Shown here: piece after piece, positions 42,096 through 51,970 of the stretch
Position numbering within the stretch: position 1 is the first letter of the stretch
Layout: the number at the start of each line of letters is the position of its first letter
Assembly (NCBI RefSeq): GCF_001705435.1
Contig: NZ_MDEN01000065.1
Location: forward strand, 305,268-369,267
Reading direction: 5' to 3'
Source of the DNA: Pseudomonas graminis
GTDB taxonomy: Bacteria; Pseudomonadota; Gammaproteobacteria; Pseudomonadales; Pseudomonadaceae
DNA: 64,000 nt
The notes under the pieces: generated by a model
Databases searched by the model: none
Told to the model about the DNA's origin: nothing
What the model saw: only the letters and a program-made list of their open reading frames with translations
Position numbers and translations under genes: made by a program

Positions 42096-42605
42096 ATGCA
42101 CACAGTCGCAGCAATCACCACGCTGGGGATGATGCTGATGCTCGCCAAGGTTCAGGCGGACGACAGCACTCCCGCCATGACGCTCGGCCAGAACGGCTCG
42201 CAATCCTCGATTCTCGGGAGCCCGGCGATGTTCGTCGGCACGGTGCGCATCGATCCCTTGGTATCCGCCCATGAGCCGTCCCGGGTCACGGCGGCCTATG
42301 TCACGTTCGAGCCGGGGGCGCGTTCCGCCTGGCACACGCATCCGTTGGGGCAAACGCTGGTGGTGACCGCAGGCTCGGGCTGGGTGCAGCAACAAGGCGG
42401 GGAGAAACAGGTGATTCGTCCGGGAGACGTGATCTGGACGCCGCCCGGCGTCAAGCATTGGCACGGGGCCACGGCCCGCACGGGCATGACCCACATGGCG
42501 ATCCAGGAATCCCTCAATGGCCAGAATGTGGAGTGGATGGAGCCCGTTCCGCTGCCCGGTACGAGGCCTCCCGATGATCCTTGCCCGACACGCGTTGACT
42601 GCTGA
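42096..42605 (+). CDS. Exported cupin-domain protein
   Basis: This 169-residue protein starts at ATG 42096, preceded by AGGAG; the longer frame from 42060 adds 12 unrelated residues. N-terminal signal peptide (MHTVAAITTLGMMLMLAKVQ) then one cupin barrel: motif 1 WHTHPLGQTLVVTAGSGWVQ and motif 2 IRPGDVIWTPPGVKHWHGA, so a 3-His/1-Glu-or-Gln type metal site is plausible. It resembles carboxymuconolactone-decarboxylase/quercetinase-like single-domain cupins. A LysR gene follows 132 bp downstream. Confidence 0.82.
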   Translation: MHTVAAITTLGMMLMLAKVQADDSTPAMTLGQNGSQSSILGSPAMFVGTVRIDPLVSAHEPSRVTAAYVTFEPGARSAWHTHPLGQTLVVTAGSGWVQQQGGEKQVIRPGDVIWTPPGVKHWHGATARTGMTHMAIQESLNGQNVEWMEPVPLPGTRPPDDPCPTRVDC

Positions 42606-42737
42606 GTGACCCTCAGCGCAGTAATGAGCCAAGCTCGTCTAAAGCGGCCGGTCAACCCGGATATACTCCGCGCAACGCACGCATTCGGGTTGATCGACCC
42701 GTTCATTGCCGGTCCGATTCACACCTTGCGTAGGTAG

Positions 42738-43646
42738 ATGATGCAGCTCACCCGTGCCAACCTCGCCGATTTCATGTACTTCCTGGCCGTCGCCCGGCAT
42801 TTGAGTTTCAGCCGTGCGGGATTGGAAGTCGGCATCAGCCCGTCGGCCCTCAGCCATGCCATCAAGGCGCTGGAAGCCAGGCTTGGCGTGCGCTTGCTGA
42901 ACCGGACCACCCGCAATGTCACGTTGACCGCTGCCGGTCAGGAGTTGCTGGCGTCGATTCGTGAGCCCATCGACCGCATCGACCAAGCGATGGAGGTGCT
43001 CAACCGTTACCGGGACGAGCCCACGGGGAGGATCAGGCTGAATGTGTTCAGCGACGCCGCCCTGTTGCTGCTGGCGCCCGTACTGCCGCTGTTCGGTGAG
43101 CGTTACCCGGACATCGAAGTGGATATTTCGATCTCCAACAGCATGGTCGATGTCGTAGAGGGGGGGTTCGACGCCGGCATGCGCTTTGGCGCGACCGTGC
43201 CGGAAGGGATGATTGCCCATCGGCTGTCGCCGGATGTGCGCTGGCTGGTCGCCGGCACGCCCGACTATCTGCGCAAGTGGGGCACTCCCGTTCACCCTGA
43301 AGACCTGAAGCAGCATCGCTGCCTCAAGTTCAAGGTCGGCACCGGCAAACTTTACGACTGGGAATTCGAGAAAGAAGGCGTGCAGCTGGCGGTCCCGGTG
43401 TTCGGTGGCGTGATTCTCGACGAGACCCGAATCGCGATTGCATTGGCCTGTGAAGGGAGCGGACTGATTTACGCCGCTGAACCGATCCTCGCACCTTATG
43501 TGAAGAGCGGTTCCCTTAAGCTCGTCCTTGAGGATTGGGCGTGCGTGAGCCCGGGGTTCCACATCTACTACTCCAGCTATCGCCAGCAACCGCTGGGGCT
43601 GCGTCTGCTGATCGACATGATCCGGGATATCGCGCCGCTGGGCTGA
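42738..43646 (+). CDS. LysR-family transcriptional regulator
   Basis: This 302-residue regulator has an HTH at about residues 8-65 (ADFMYFLAVARHLSFSRAGL, SPSALSHAIKALEARLG, RTTRNVTLTAAG) and an effector domain of the type described by YFRPD-less CrgA/PA-type LysR proteins (DVVEGGFDAGMRFGATVPEG). It lies between the cupin gene and a NepI-like exporter gene, all on one strand. Its likely targets are those neighbours. ATG 42738 and 42741 are both possible starts. Confidence 0.88.
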   Translation: MMQLTRANLADFMYFLAVARHLSFSRAGLEVGISPSALSHAIKALEARLGVRLLNRTTRNVTLTAAGQELLASIREPIDRIDQAMEVLNRYRDEPTGRIRLNVFSDAALLLLAPVLPLFGERYPDIEVDISISNSMVDVVEGGFDAGMRFGATVPEGMIAHRLSPDVRWLVAGTPDYLRKWGTPVHPEDLKQHRCLKFKVGTGKLYDWEFEKEGVQLAVPVFGGVILDETRIAIALACEGSGLIYAAEPILAPYVKSGSLKLVLEDWACVSPGFHIYYSSYRQQPLGLRLLIDMIRDIAPLG

Positions 43647-43679
43647 TCCGCAACGGCTCAAACCGGGACGCCTGACGCT

Positions 43680-43704
43680 TTCCCGGCTAAAGCCGGTCCC
43701 ACAG
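43680..43704. repeat. Single REP-like palindromic element
   Basis: This contains CCGGCTAAAGCCGG, a perfect palindrome, followed by TCCCACAG, a second common Pseudomonas REP class differing from the pair at 30979-31114. It sits in the gap between the lysR and MFS genes. Confidence 0.65.
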
Positions 43705-43883
43705 AGTGCTCCGCTTCCTGTCATTAGTGAGCATTGCTCATCACCGCATCACACGTACCCCCGATAGGCGAGGGCGGAGCGCGCCTGTACCGTGACGCCA
43801 CTCAATCCATCAAAACCGGCGTCTGTTGCACATCACCCTGGCGTGAGGCGACTGCACGGGCCGGACACGTGTCGAGGGTATGA

Positions 43884-45077
43884 ATGCGTACTGCTGAGCT
43901 ACAAAGAGCCGAGCCTGAAATTGCCAGGCCAGATCGAGGTGTGTGGAGCGCCGTAGGGGCGATGGCCATGTGTGTGGCCATGCTCATCTCATCCGAATTC
44001 ATGCCGGTCAGCCTGCTGACACCGATTGCCTCGGACCTCGGCGCGACCCAAGGGATGGCCGGCCAGGCGATCTCCATTTCGGGACTGTTTGCCGTCTTCA
44101 CCAGCCTGTTCATGTCGGTCATCGCCGGGCGCATTGATCGTCGGTACGTGTTGATCGGCTTGACCAGCCTGATGCTGGCCTCGCTGATCCTGATTGCCGA
44201 GGCGCCGAGCTTCCTGATCCTGATGATTGCGCGCGCCGTGCTGGGGATTGCCATCGGCGGGTTCTGGGCACTGTCCACGGCGACCGTCATGCGGCTCGTG
44301 CCATCCGACACCGTGCCCAAAGCCCTCGGCATCATTTTCACCGGCAATGCCATCGCCACGGCATTTGCGGCACCCATCGGCAGCTACCTGGGCGGCATCA
44401 TCGGGTGGAGAGGCGTGTTCTGGGGACTGGTTCCGCTGGTGCTGATCAACCTGCTGTGGCAGTGGATCAGCCTTCCGTCCATGCCGCCCAAGTCGGCGGG
44501 CTCGGTCCGTCAATTGTTCGCGCTGCTGCGTCGTCGCCACGTGGCGTTCGGCATGATGGCGGTGATGTTGACCTTCGCCGGTGCGTTCTCGGCCTTCACC
44601 TACTTTCGGCCGTTCCTTGAAACCTACACGCACGCGACCACCCCGCAGCTGTCGCTCTTCTTGCTGGGGCTCGGTGTAGCGGGTTTTGCCGGCACCTATG
44701 CGGGGACGGCGCTGGTGAGTGACCGGATGTATGCGCTGTTGCGCTGGCTGCCATGGCTGCTGGCGACGGTGACGCTGTTGATGCTGCTGTTCGGCCACCT
44801 GAAGCCTGGCGTCGCCGTGGCGATGATCTGCTGGGGCGGGCTGAACGCCGCCATTCCGGTGGCGTGGTCAACCTGGCTCAGCAAAAGCGTCAGTGATGAC
44901 CCGGAGAGCGGAGGCGGCTTGCTGGTTGCGGCGATCCAGCTGTCGATCATGGTCGGTGGCGCCCTGGGTGGCCTGCTGCTGGATCACCTCTCTATTGCCG
45001 CGACGTTCATGGGCGCCGCCGCATTGCTGGTGCTCGGTGCGTTGATCGTCGGGAACGGCAGTCGCTTGCGCGGCTGA
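43884..45077 (+). CDS. MFS exporter, NepI-like
   Basis: This 397-residue MFS protein has about twelve membrane helices. From memory it tracks E. coli NepI, a purine-ribonucleoside exporter, through SSEFMPVSLLTPIASDLGAT, DRRYVLIGL, GIAIGGFWALSTATVMRLVP and PVAWSTWLS. It exports small hydrophobic or nucleoside-like compounds, probably by H+ antiport. It follows the LysR gene (237-bp gap with a REP) and precedes a PQQ dehydrogenase by 60 bp. Actual substrate unknown. Confidence 0.85.
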   Translation: MRTAELQRAEPEIARPDRGVWSAVGAMAMCVAMLISSEFMPVSLLTPIASDLGATQGMAGQAISISGLFAVFTSLFMSVIAGRIDRRYVLIGLTSLMLASLILIAEAPSFLILMIARAVLGIAIGGFWALSTATVMRLVPSDTVPKALGIIFTGNAIATAFAAPIGSYLGGIIGWRGVFWGLVPLVLINLLWQWISLPSMPPKSAGSVRQLFALLRRRHVAFGMMAVMLTFAGAFSAFTYFRPFLETYTHATTPQLSLFLLGLGVAGFAGTYAGTALVSDRMYALLRWLPWLLATVTLLMLLFGHLKPGVAVAMICWGGLNAAIPVAWSTWLSKSVSDDPESGGGLLVAAIQLSIMVGGALGGLLLDHLSIAATFMGAAALLVLGALIVGNGSRLRG

Positions 45078-45137
45078 ATCCGGCTTCGAAGCCCAGCCCT
45101 GACCGCAGCACAACACACCTTCACAGACAGGCACATC

Positions 45138-47516
45138 ATGCGCATGGAAAACAGAACAGCCCGGCTCTTCAGACGGGGCGTTGGCGGGGTATTGGCCATT
45201 TTGGGTGTCGCCATGACGCTAGGCGGTGCGGTATTGCTCAGTGACGGCGGATCTGCCTGGTACGGGGTGGCCGGCATCGTCTGGGTCATCTGCGCCGTCG
45301 GCGTGTTCCGGCGCGACCCTCGCGTTATCCCGCTTTACGGAATGATGTTAGCCGCGACGGTGGCATGGAGTGTCTGGGAGGTCGGGTTCGAGGGCTGGCA
45401 GTTACTGCCACGGCTCGGACTGCCTGTGCTGCTGGCCGTTCTGCTGGTGGCCAGCACCGCGGGGCTTCGAGCTCCGCGCCGATCGGCATGGCTCGGCTCG
45501 CTGGCGGTGTTGACGGTGAGCGTTGGGGTGGGCGCGGTGCTGCATGGCCAGTCGGGCGAGGGCTCTGATCCGCTGCTGCGCGCAGGCGTATCGAACAGTT
45601 ATCCCCCGGCAAACGGCATGACCGAAGCGGCCGCTCGACAGGATTGGCCCGCTTTCGGCAATGATCAGGGCGGCACACGTTTCAGCCCGCTGACGCAGAT
45701 CACGCCCGACAACGTCCAGCAATTGCAAGTCGCCTGGGAAGCTGAGACAGGGCCTATGGGGCCGGGACCGGAGGGTGGCCTTGAAGTCGTGCCGATCATG
45801 GTCGGCGACACGCTTTATGCCTGTAACGATCAGAATCGCGTCACCGCCCTCGATGCGGAAACCGGCAAAGAGCGCTGGCATCAGGACATTTCAGGCGGCA
45901 CGGCGGCATCCGGCAAACCCTGCCGAGGCGTCGCCTTCTACCAGGTCCCCAATGCCGAGGGGCCCTGCGCCCAACGGATCATCGCGCCCAATCAGATGCC
46001 CGGGCTGGTGGCCCTTGATGCCCGCACAGGCGAGTTCTGCGAGCAATTCGGCGACAAGGGCTTCGTCGACCTGCGAGAGGGCATCAAGGCCTATCCGCAC
46101 GGTCTGTATTACGTCAGCTCGGCGCCGCAGATCATTCGCGGCAAGGTGGTCGTCGGTGGCGGCATTCCGGACGGCCAGTACTGGGGCGGCCCGTCCGGGG
46201 TCATCCGCGCCTTCGACGCCGCGACCGGCCAACTGGCCTGGGCCTATGACTCCGAGCAGCCTGATCGTGCCGGTGCTCCGCCCAGTGGCGAGGTTTACTC
46301 ACCTTCCTCACCCAACAGCTGGGCACCGATCAGCGCCGATGAAACCCTCGGCCTGGTCTATCTGCCCATGGGCAATGCAACCCCTGACAACTTCGGCGGT
46401 TTGCGCCGGCCGGGGGACGACGAGGTCTCAAGCTCCGTCATTGCGCTGGACGCTGAAACCGGTCGGTTGCGCTGGCATTTCCAGACCACCCATCACGACA
46501 TCTGGGATTACGACGTGCCGGCTCAGCCGACGCTGGTGGATCTGCCCGTCGACGGCGTCATCCGCCATGCGCTGATTCAGGCGACCAAGCGCGGCGAGGT
46601 CTTCGTCCTGGATCGGGAGACGGGCAAACCGATTGCGCCCGTTCAAGAGCAGGCAGTGCCTCAGGGCGGAATCGCGGAGGGCGAGCGGCTGTCGGCGACT
46701 CAGCCTGCGTCGATCGGCTTGCCCGCGTTTCGCCAGCCGACGCTGCAGGAACGTGACATGTGGGGCATCACCCCATTGGACCAGATGCTGTGCCGCATTC
46801 AGTTTCGCCAGTCACGCTACGAGGGGCACCTGACGCCGATTACCTTGGGCAAGCCCGTGCTGATCGCGCCGGGTTCGGCCGGAGGGATCAATTGGGGCGG
46901 TGTGTCGGTGGACCTCGACCATGGCGTGATGGTCGTCAACTGGCTGCGGATGGTAGACCGCGTCGAACTGGTCAGCCGGGAGGAGGCGGTTGAACGCAAG
47001 TTCAGGCTGTCGGACGGTCAGAGCCCGGGGGGTGATGCGCAGCGGCCCATGCTCAACACGCCTTATGGCGCTTACGGCACAACCTTCTTATCGGTGCTTG
47101 GCACGCCCTGCAACGCGCCGCCATGGGGCCTGATTTCGGCGGTGGATCTGGCCAGCGGTAAGCTGCTCTGGTCCAGACCACTGGGGACGGCAAGAGACAC
47201 CGGCCCGCTGGGCATCCCGTCGATGTTGCCCGTGACGGTGGGGACGCCAATGGCCGGCGGCTCGGTCAGCACCCGCAGTGGTCTGATCTTCATTGCGGCG
47301 ACCGCCGAGCGCACGATTCGGGCACTGGATGTGCACAGCGGTGAAGAACTCTGGTCGGCGCGTTTGCCAGGGGGCGGCAATGCCAGCCCCGTGACCTATA
47401 TCGGTCCCCACAGCGGCAGGCAGTTCGTGGTCATTGCGGCAGGGGGCAAGAAGGCGCTCAAAACGCGCTTGAACAACAAGATCGTGGCGTTCGCGTTGCC
47501 GGCGCCCAAACCCTGA
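45138..47516 (+). CDS. Second membrane-bound PQQ-dependent dehydrogenase (Gcd/QuiA family)
   Basis: This 792-residue paralogue of the 28479 gene product has five N-terminal helices (about 15-140) and a periplasmic PQQ propeller (DWPAFGNDQGGTRFSPLTQI, GKPCRGVAFYQ, DRETGKPIAPVQ, GLIFIAATAERTIRALDVHS). Overall it is clearly more diverged from Gcd than the first copy, with loop differences such as GGAPP-type inserts, so quinate/shikimate or another polyol is as likely as glucose. It feeds electrons to ubiquinone. A strong hairpin follows the stop. Confidence 0.88.
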   Translation: MRMENRTARLFRRGVGGVLAILGVAMTLGGAVLLSDGGSAWYGVAGIVWVICAVGVFRRDPRVIPLYGMMLAATVAWSVWEVGFEGWQLLPRLGLPVLLAVLLVASTAGLRAPRRSAWLGSLAVLTVSVGVGAVLHGQSGEGSDPLLRAGVSNSYPPANGMTEAAARQDWPAFGNDQGGTRFSPLTQITPDNVQQLQVAWEAETGPMGPGPEGGLEVVPIMVGDTLYACNDQNRVTALDAETGKERWHQDISGGTAASGKPCRGVAFYQVPNAEGPCAQRIIAPNQMPGLVALDARTGEFCEQFGDKGFVDLREGIKAYPHGLYYVSSAPQIIRGKVVVGGGIPDGQYWGGPSGVIRAFDAATGQLAWAYDSEQPDRAGAPPSGEVYSPSSPNSWAPISADETLGLVYLPMGNATPDNFGGLRRPGDDEVSSSVIALDAETGRLRWHFQTTHHDIWDYDVPAQPTLVDLPVDGVIRHALIQATKRGEVFVLDRETGKPIAPVQEQAVPQGGIAEGERLSATQPASIGLPAFRQPTLQERDMWGITPLDQMLCRIQFRQSRYEGHLTPITLGKPVLIAPGSAGGINWGGVSVDLDHGVMVVNWLRMVDRVELVSREEAVERKFRLSDGQSPGGDAQRPMLNTPYGAYGTTFLSVLGTPCNAPPWGLISAVDLASGKLLWSRPLGTARDTGPLGIPSMLPVTVGTPMAGGSVSTRSGLIFIAATAERTIRALDVHSGEELWSARLPGGGNASPVTYIGPHSGRQFVVIAAGGKKALKTRLNNKIVAFALPAPKP

Positions 47517-47523
47517 AACGCCA

Positions 47524-47556
47524 GCGTGGCATCCACACATTTGCTGGATGCCACGC
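47524..47556 (+). terminator. Hairpin terminator after the second PQQ dehydrogenase
   Basis: GCGTGGCATCC (47524-47534) pairs perfectly with GGATGCCACGC (47546-47556) over an 11-base loop, 7 bp after the stop; a weak T-rich CGTTTC follows. It may serve both converging genes. Confidence 0.7.
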
Positions 47557-47595
47557 TCGTTTCAGTTCCCAATGTCTGCCGGCCCAATGGGCTCA

Positions 47596-47991
47596 TCAAA
47601 GGCAAGGCACCTTGCCGGCTTCAGCCAGCGCAACGCCTCGACTGTCCAGCAGCGACACCTTGACCTCTGCATCCGCTCGGCTCTGTACCAGCGTATAGCG
47701 TTCATCGGCTGCAAACCCGTCGTAATCAAGTGTCGCCGTGCAACGACGATGACTGTTCTGATACCCGATCATCACAATCCCCAGTTCCATCGAATGCCTG
47801 CCCGGCGAAACAATGAAGCGATTCAAACTGTTGGCCTGATTTCCGTCGAGACGTCTCGCGATCATGTCGTCTCCTGCGTGGGCCTCTATATTGATGACGG
47901 ACTCTCCAGGTTCAGGGCGTGTTGTTCCAGTGGCACAACCGGCCAGCACTGAAACAGTCATTAAGGCGGCGACAAGTGTATGCAGTTTCAT
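47596..47991 (-). CDS. Hypothetical lipoprotein
   Basis: This 131-residue precursor has a lipoprotein signal: MKLHTLVAALMTVSVLAGCA, with lipobox LAGC giving a lipid-modified Cys at residue 19. The mature part is hydrophilic with a CTATLDYDGFAADERYTLV strand region and two further cysteines, likely a small beta-rich outer- or inner-membrane-anchored protein. AGGTAT precedes the ATG. No known family recognised; it is monocistronic. Confidence 0.72.
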   Translation of the reverse strand: MKLHTLVAALMTVSVLAGCATGTTRPEPGESVINIEAHAGDDMIARRLDGNQANSLNRFIVSPGRHSMELGIVMIGYQNSHRRCTATLDYDGFAADERYTLVQSRADAEVKVSLLDSRGVALAEAGKVPCL

Positions 47992-48172
47992 GGGATACCT
48001 GATAACTAAGGGGTTTAAGTAGTTAAAGCGAACCCCTGTTCGTCAGCGACGGCTGAACATGACGACAGGCGCCGTCATAGTTCAAATCACAACGTGGGTA
48101 CGCTCGTCATATAAGCGTTATTCGCACGTCGGCCGTCGTGACGCGCAGGCGTTTGGAATACGTGATCGGAGT

Positions 48173-48697
48173 TTATTGTTTTGAGAAACTGATCCTTACA
48201 GCATCGCTGCCAACCAGGCGCGCCAGTGCGGCAGGGTCACTCACGCGGCCCAGACGGGTGTAGGAGTAGGACGAAGGGAAGGTGACGTAAAAAGCGACCA
48301 GGGTTTGCGACCCGTACAACATCAGGTCACCGCTGTGGATCGTGCCGGGCCGGATTGCATTGGTAGTGAGCGCTTTGGGGAGCTCGGCGTGTTTCTCGTT
48401 GTGGTTGAGGTCGGGCATGTCCAGGGAGAGTGGCAGCAGGGCGACAAAGTCACGGGCTGCCTGGGTATTGGCGAGGGTAATCTCAAAGCGTGTGTCGCGA
48501 ACGGTCATCCAGATGCGCGACTCGGTTTGCTGCGCCGTGGCTGACATGGCCTCTGGAGCAGGGCGCGCGCTGCTCAGCGGCGAAGCATTGGATTCGCTGA
48601 AGGCGGCCAGGCCGAACAGAAGTCCGAAGGCCCGGGTCAGCCCTCTTGTGGCCCCGGCATGAGCGTGAGTGAAGGGGCCGAATCGGTGGTCGCGCAT
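48173..48697 (-). CDS. Exported cyclophilin-like-fold protein
   Basis: The protein has 174 residues from ATG 48697 (AAGGTG 9 bp upstream; GTG 48709 is an alternative). A signal peptide (LTRAFGLLFGLAAFSESNA) precedes a cyclophilin_like2 domain: IWMTVRDTRFEITLANTQAA, RDFVALLPLSLDMPDLN, GDLMLYGSQTLVAFYVTF and RLGRVSDPAALARLVG. These domains have a cyclophilin barrel without evident prolyl-isomerase residues; their role is unknown. The gene is transcribed alone. Confidence 0.75.
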   Translation of the reverse strand: MRDHRFGPFTHAHAGATRGLTRAFGLLFGLAAFSESNASPLSSARPAPEAMSATAQQTESRIWMTVRDTRFEITLANTQAARDFVALLPLSLDMPDLNHNEKHAELPKALTTNAIRPGTIHSGDLMLYGSQTLVAFYVTFPSSYSYTRLGRVSDPAALARLVGSDAVRISFSKQ

Positions 48698-49165
48698 GCT
48701 GTGGTGCACCTTATGCAGTGGAATGATTCACGGGCAAGTGAATCGGGGATTAGTGAATCAAGCGGTCGGCGATTTCAACTTTTCGACTTTAACAACTTCC
48801 GTTGGACGCCTGGTGTCACGGCAATCTACGCCCCGCTTAACGGCCGAACTAGGCCAGTCTCCAACATGCTTTTGTGAACAAACTTCACCAAACCCGGAAA
48901 GTTGCAGGGCAGAGCGTTTCAGTTGTCCAAGGACGATCATTTCTATCGTCAGATCGTTCTATAAGTGTCGAGCGGGATATTGAACGGGGTCGCGCTCTGA
49001 CGGGCACAGTTGACTATTGCTCAGTATTGCTTTGAACAAAGCACTGCAATCGGCAGACCGGTAATGGCTTAGGCTAAATGTATCGGGCTAAAGCCTTGGG
49101 TTTACAACAGGAATAGGCCGCCGTCGGTATTCCGGGCGCGTTGTGCTGCAGAGAGGAGCCTCACC
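48698..49165. other. Intergenic region upstream of the molybdenum dehydrogenase operon
   Basis: This gap of about 470 bp between divergent genes holds both promoters. A TTGACT box near 49010 could be a -35 element, but I see no convincing -10 pair. Short open frames here have no ribosome site or recognisable product. No repeat or RNA gene is apparent. Confidence 0.5.
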
Positions 49166-49612
49166 GTGGAGTTAAAAATCAATGGGTCAACGCACCAGGT
49201 TGACGCCGCTCCGGAAACGCCGCTGCTGTGGCTGATTCGTGAAGACCTGGGTCTGACCGGCACCAAATTCGGTTGCGGGCTTGCCCAGTGCGGCGCCTGC
49301 ACGGTCATGGTAGACGGCATGGCCGTCCGCTCCTGTGTCACCCCCGTTGAAGGCGTGGTTGGCCGCGAGATTCGCACCATCGAGTCCATCGAAAGCGATG
49401 CCCTTGGCCAACGTGTGGTTGCCGCCTGGGTCAAGCATCAGGTGGCGCAATGTGGTTACTGCCAATCAGGACAGGTCATGGCGGCCACGGCGCTGCTTCA
49501 ACGCACGCCTCGTCCCACTGACGCCGAGATCGCAGCGGCGATGACCAACCTGTGCCGCTGCGGCACCTACAACGCGATCAAAACCGCGATTCACGAACTG
49601 GCAGCCGGGTAG
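49166..49612 (+). CDS. [2Fe-2S] subunit of molybdenum aldehyde/isoquinoline oxidoreductase
   Basis: This 148-residue subunit of the xanthine-oxidase family has an N-terminal ferredoxin-type cluster (FGCGLAQCGACTVM, then RSC) and a C-terminal four-helix cluster (CGYCQSGQ and NLCRCGTY), both complete. It relays electrons from the molybdopterin subunit to a cytochrome. Start GTG 49166 with GAGGAG upstream. Order [2Fe-2S] - Mo subunit - cytochrome c matches membrane-linked aldehyde dehydrogenases and IorAB-type enzymes. No FAD subunit is encoded, in agreement. Confidence 0.92.
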   Translation: MELKINGSTHQVDAAPETPLLWLIREDLGLTGTKFGCGLAQCGACTVMVDGMAVRSCVTPVEGVVGREIRTIESIESDALGQRVVAAWVKHQVAQCGYCQSGQVMAATALLQRTPRPTDAEIAAAMTNLCRCGTYNAIKTAIHELAAG

Positions 49613-49694
49613 TTCTGACCAGAGACGCGTTTCTGCATGTGATCAGGCCGGCCCTGATTGCCCGAGACACAGATGCGATAACACAAGGCAGCAG

Positions 49695-51953
49695 ATGATG
49701 GATTCAGAGCACGCTTCAGTACGCGACAACCTGTTCCCCGACAATAAACCCGTGAACATCTCCCGACGTAAGTTCTTGCTGGCCTCGGCCGGTATTATGG
49801 CTGGCGCATTGGTGATCAGTTTCGGCATCCCGATCCAGCCGGCCCGTGCGGCGCAGATGCCCAAACCCTTTGTGCCCGGAACCCGTGTACCGGCGTTTCT
49901 GGAGATCAGACCGGACAACACGGCGCGGTTGCTGAGCCCTTTCATCGAAGGCGGACAGGGCATCTTTACCGCCCTGGCGCAGATCATCGGCGAGGAACTT
50001 GACCTTGATCCCGCGCAGTTCGTGGTGGAAAACGCACCGCCCGGGGATGACTACAAAGTGATGGAGAAGGGCGGGCGGTTCACCGGCGGCAGCAATTCGG
50101 TTCGTTCGAGCTACACGACAATGCGCAAGCTGGGTGCGGCGGGGCGCCTGATGCTGATGCAGGCGGCCGCCAATGAATGGAAGGTTCCGGTCCAGCAGTT
50201 GACGACAGAGCCAGGCAAAGTCATCCATCAGCCGTCGGGACGCAGCGCGACCTATGGAGAGCTTGCCACGGCAGCGGTCGCTTTACCGGTGCCGGACACC
50301 GATGCTGTTGCGCTACGCGACCCCGCGCAGTTCCGCTGGATCGGCAAACCGGTTCAACGCATTGATGTGCGTGACAAGTCCACGGGCAAGGCGATGTACA
50401 CCATCGATGCCCGGGTCGAGAACATGCTCTACGCGGCGGTGCAGCACGCGCCTAGACTGGGGCTCGAAGTCGGCAGCCTGCGCAACGAGGCTCACGTTCG
50501 GCAGATCAAGGGCGTGCACGCAGTGGAGTGGCTGTCCGGAGCGGTGGCGGTGGTTGCCGATCGCTGGTGGATTGCCAAGCGCGCCGTTGAGGCGCTGCAG
50601 GTCGATTGGCTCGAGCCAGGTCCTCAGTCCACTGCGCGTTACATGTCCGCCGAGTTCTCGACCGAAGCCTTCGTCAAACACTTGGGCGAGCTGCCCGGGG
50701 AGGGCGAAACAGCCGAGACAAAAGGCGATGTCGGCAGTGCCATCAGCGGTGCCGGCAAAACCGTCAGCGCGGTCTATCACACGCAAAACCTGAATCACGC
50801 TCAGCTGGAGCCCCCGTCAGCATTGGCGCGCTTCGATGACGCCGGAAATCTGGAGGTATGGCTGCCCAACCAGGCCCCTGATCTGTTTCTGGCGGACATT
50901 GCCAGGCAGACCGGCCTCGACCCTTCGCGCATCAAGCTGCATTCGCCGCTGCTGGGTGGCTTTTTCGGCAGGCATTTTCTTTACCCGAATGCCTCTCCCT
51001 ACCCTCAGGCCATTCAGTTGGCCAAGGCAGTGGGCCGACCGGTGAAAGTCATCTGGAGTCGCGAGGAGGAATTCCTGCGTGACGTCCTGCGGCCACTGGC
51101 GGTGGTCCGTTTTCGCGGCGCGCTCGACGCCCAGGGCACACCCGTCGCGATTGAAGCCATCAGCGTCACCGAAGGACCCACCGAGGGCATTGCCAACAAG
51201 CACGGCGCCCAACTTGACCCCACGGCCCTTGAGGGGTTGACCGGCAAGCGCTACGACATCCCTCACAAACGCATTGCCCAACTGTATCAACAGACCCACG
51301 TTGCGTTGGGCTATTGGCGGTCAGTGGGCAACTCGATCAACGACTTTCTCTATGAAGCGTTTCTCGACGAGCTGGCGGATACGGGGCAAGTGGACCCGTA
51401 CGAGATGCGCCTGAAGCTGCTCCGGGGCAACGACCGGCTGACTCATCTTCTGCAAGAGGTTGCAGCATTGTCCGGCGGCTGGAAGCGCGGGCCATTTACC
51501 GCTGAAGATGGCTCAAGGCGTGCCCGTGGCGTGGCGATGGCGTCGCCTTTCGGCACAGAGACGGCGGTCATCGCCGAGGTGTCGATTGAACACGGCAAGG
51601 TCAGGGTCCACGACATCTGGCAAGCCATCGATCCCGGCAGCATCGTCAACCCGGCCATCGTTGACGCACAGGTGAATTCTGCGGTTGCCCTGGGCCTGTC
51701 CCAGACACTCGTGGAACAAGCCGTCTACAAAAACGGCATGCCCGTGGCACGCAATTACGATCTCTACCGAATCCTGCCGCCGGATCTGATGGCCAAGGTA
51801 CACGTCAAGGTGATTGAAAGCGGCGCCAAGATGGGCGGGATCGGTGAGCCTCCACTGCCTGCCGTCGCACCTGCCGTCGCCAATGCCGTGTCGCACCTCA
51901 CCGGACAGCGGATTCGCAGCATGCCGCTTTCGACCTACACATTCGATACCTGA
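49695..51953 (+). CDS. Molybdopterin-binding catalytic subunit (IorB/aldehyde dehydrogenase type), Tat-exported
   Basis: This 752-residue catalytic subunit carries a twin-arginine signal (NISRRKFLLASAGIMAGALV), so the folded holoenzyme is sent to the periplasm. Mo-cofactor regions include the KGGRFTGGSNSVRSSYTTMR loop, LLGGFFGRHF and AKMGGIGEPPLPAVAPAVA, where the last Glu is the usual catalytic base. It would hydroxylate an aldehyde or N-heterocycle using water, passing electrons through the [2Fe-2S] subunit to the cytochrome encoded next. ATG 49695 and 49698 are both possible. Confidence 0.92.
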   Translation: MMDSEHASVRDNLFPDNKPVNISRRKFLLASAGIMAGALVISFGIPIQPARAAQMPKPFVPGTRVPAFLEIRPDNTARLLSPFIEGGQGIFTALAQIIGEELDLDPAQFVVENAPPGDDYKVMEKGGRFTGGSNSVRSSYTTMRKLGAAGRLMLMQAAANEWKVPVQQLTTEPGKVIHQPSGRSATYGELATAAVALPVPDTDAVALRDPAQFRWIGKPVQRIDVRDKSTGKAMYTIDARVENMLYAAVQHAPRLGLEVGSLRNEAHVRQIKGVHAVEWLSGAVAVVADRWWIAKRAVEALQVDWLEPGPQSTARYMSAEFSTEAFVKHLGELPGEGETAETKGDVGSAISGAGKTVSAVYHTQNLNHAQLEPPSALARFDDAGNLEVWLPNQAPDLFLADIARQTGLDPSRIKLHSPLLGGFFGRHFLYPNASPYPQAIQLAKAVGRPVKVIWSREEEFLRDVLRPLAVVRFRGALDAQGTPVAIEAISVTEGPTEGIANKHGAQLDPTALEGLTGKRYDIPHKRIAQLYQQTHVALGYWRSVGNSINDFLYEAFLDELADTGQVDPYEMRLKLLRGNDRLTHLLQEVAALSGGWKRGPFTAEDGSRRARGVAMASPFGTETAVIAEVSIEHGKVRVHDIWQAIDPGSIVNPAIVDAQVNSAVALGLSQTLVEQAVYKNGMPVARNYDLYRILPPDLMAKVHVKVIESGAKMGGIGEPPLPAVAPAVANAVSHLTGQRIRSMPLSTYTFDT

Positions 51954-51970
51954 TTTAAGGAAACGGGCCG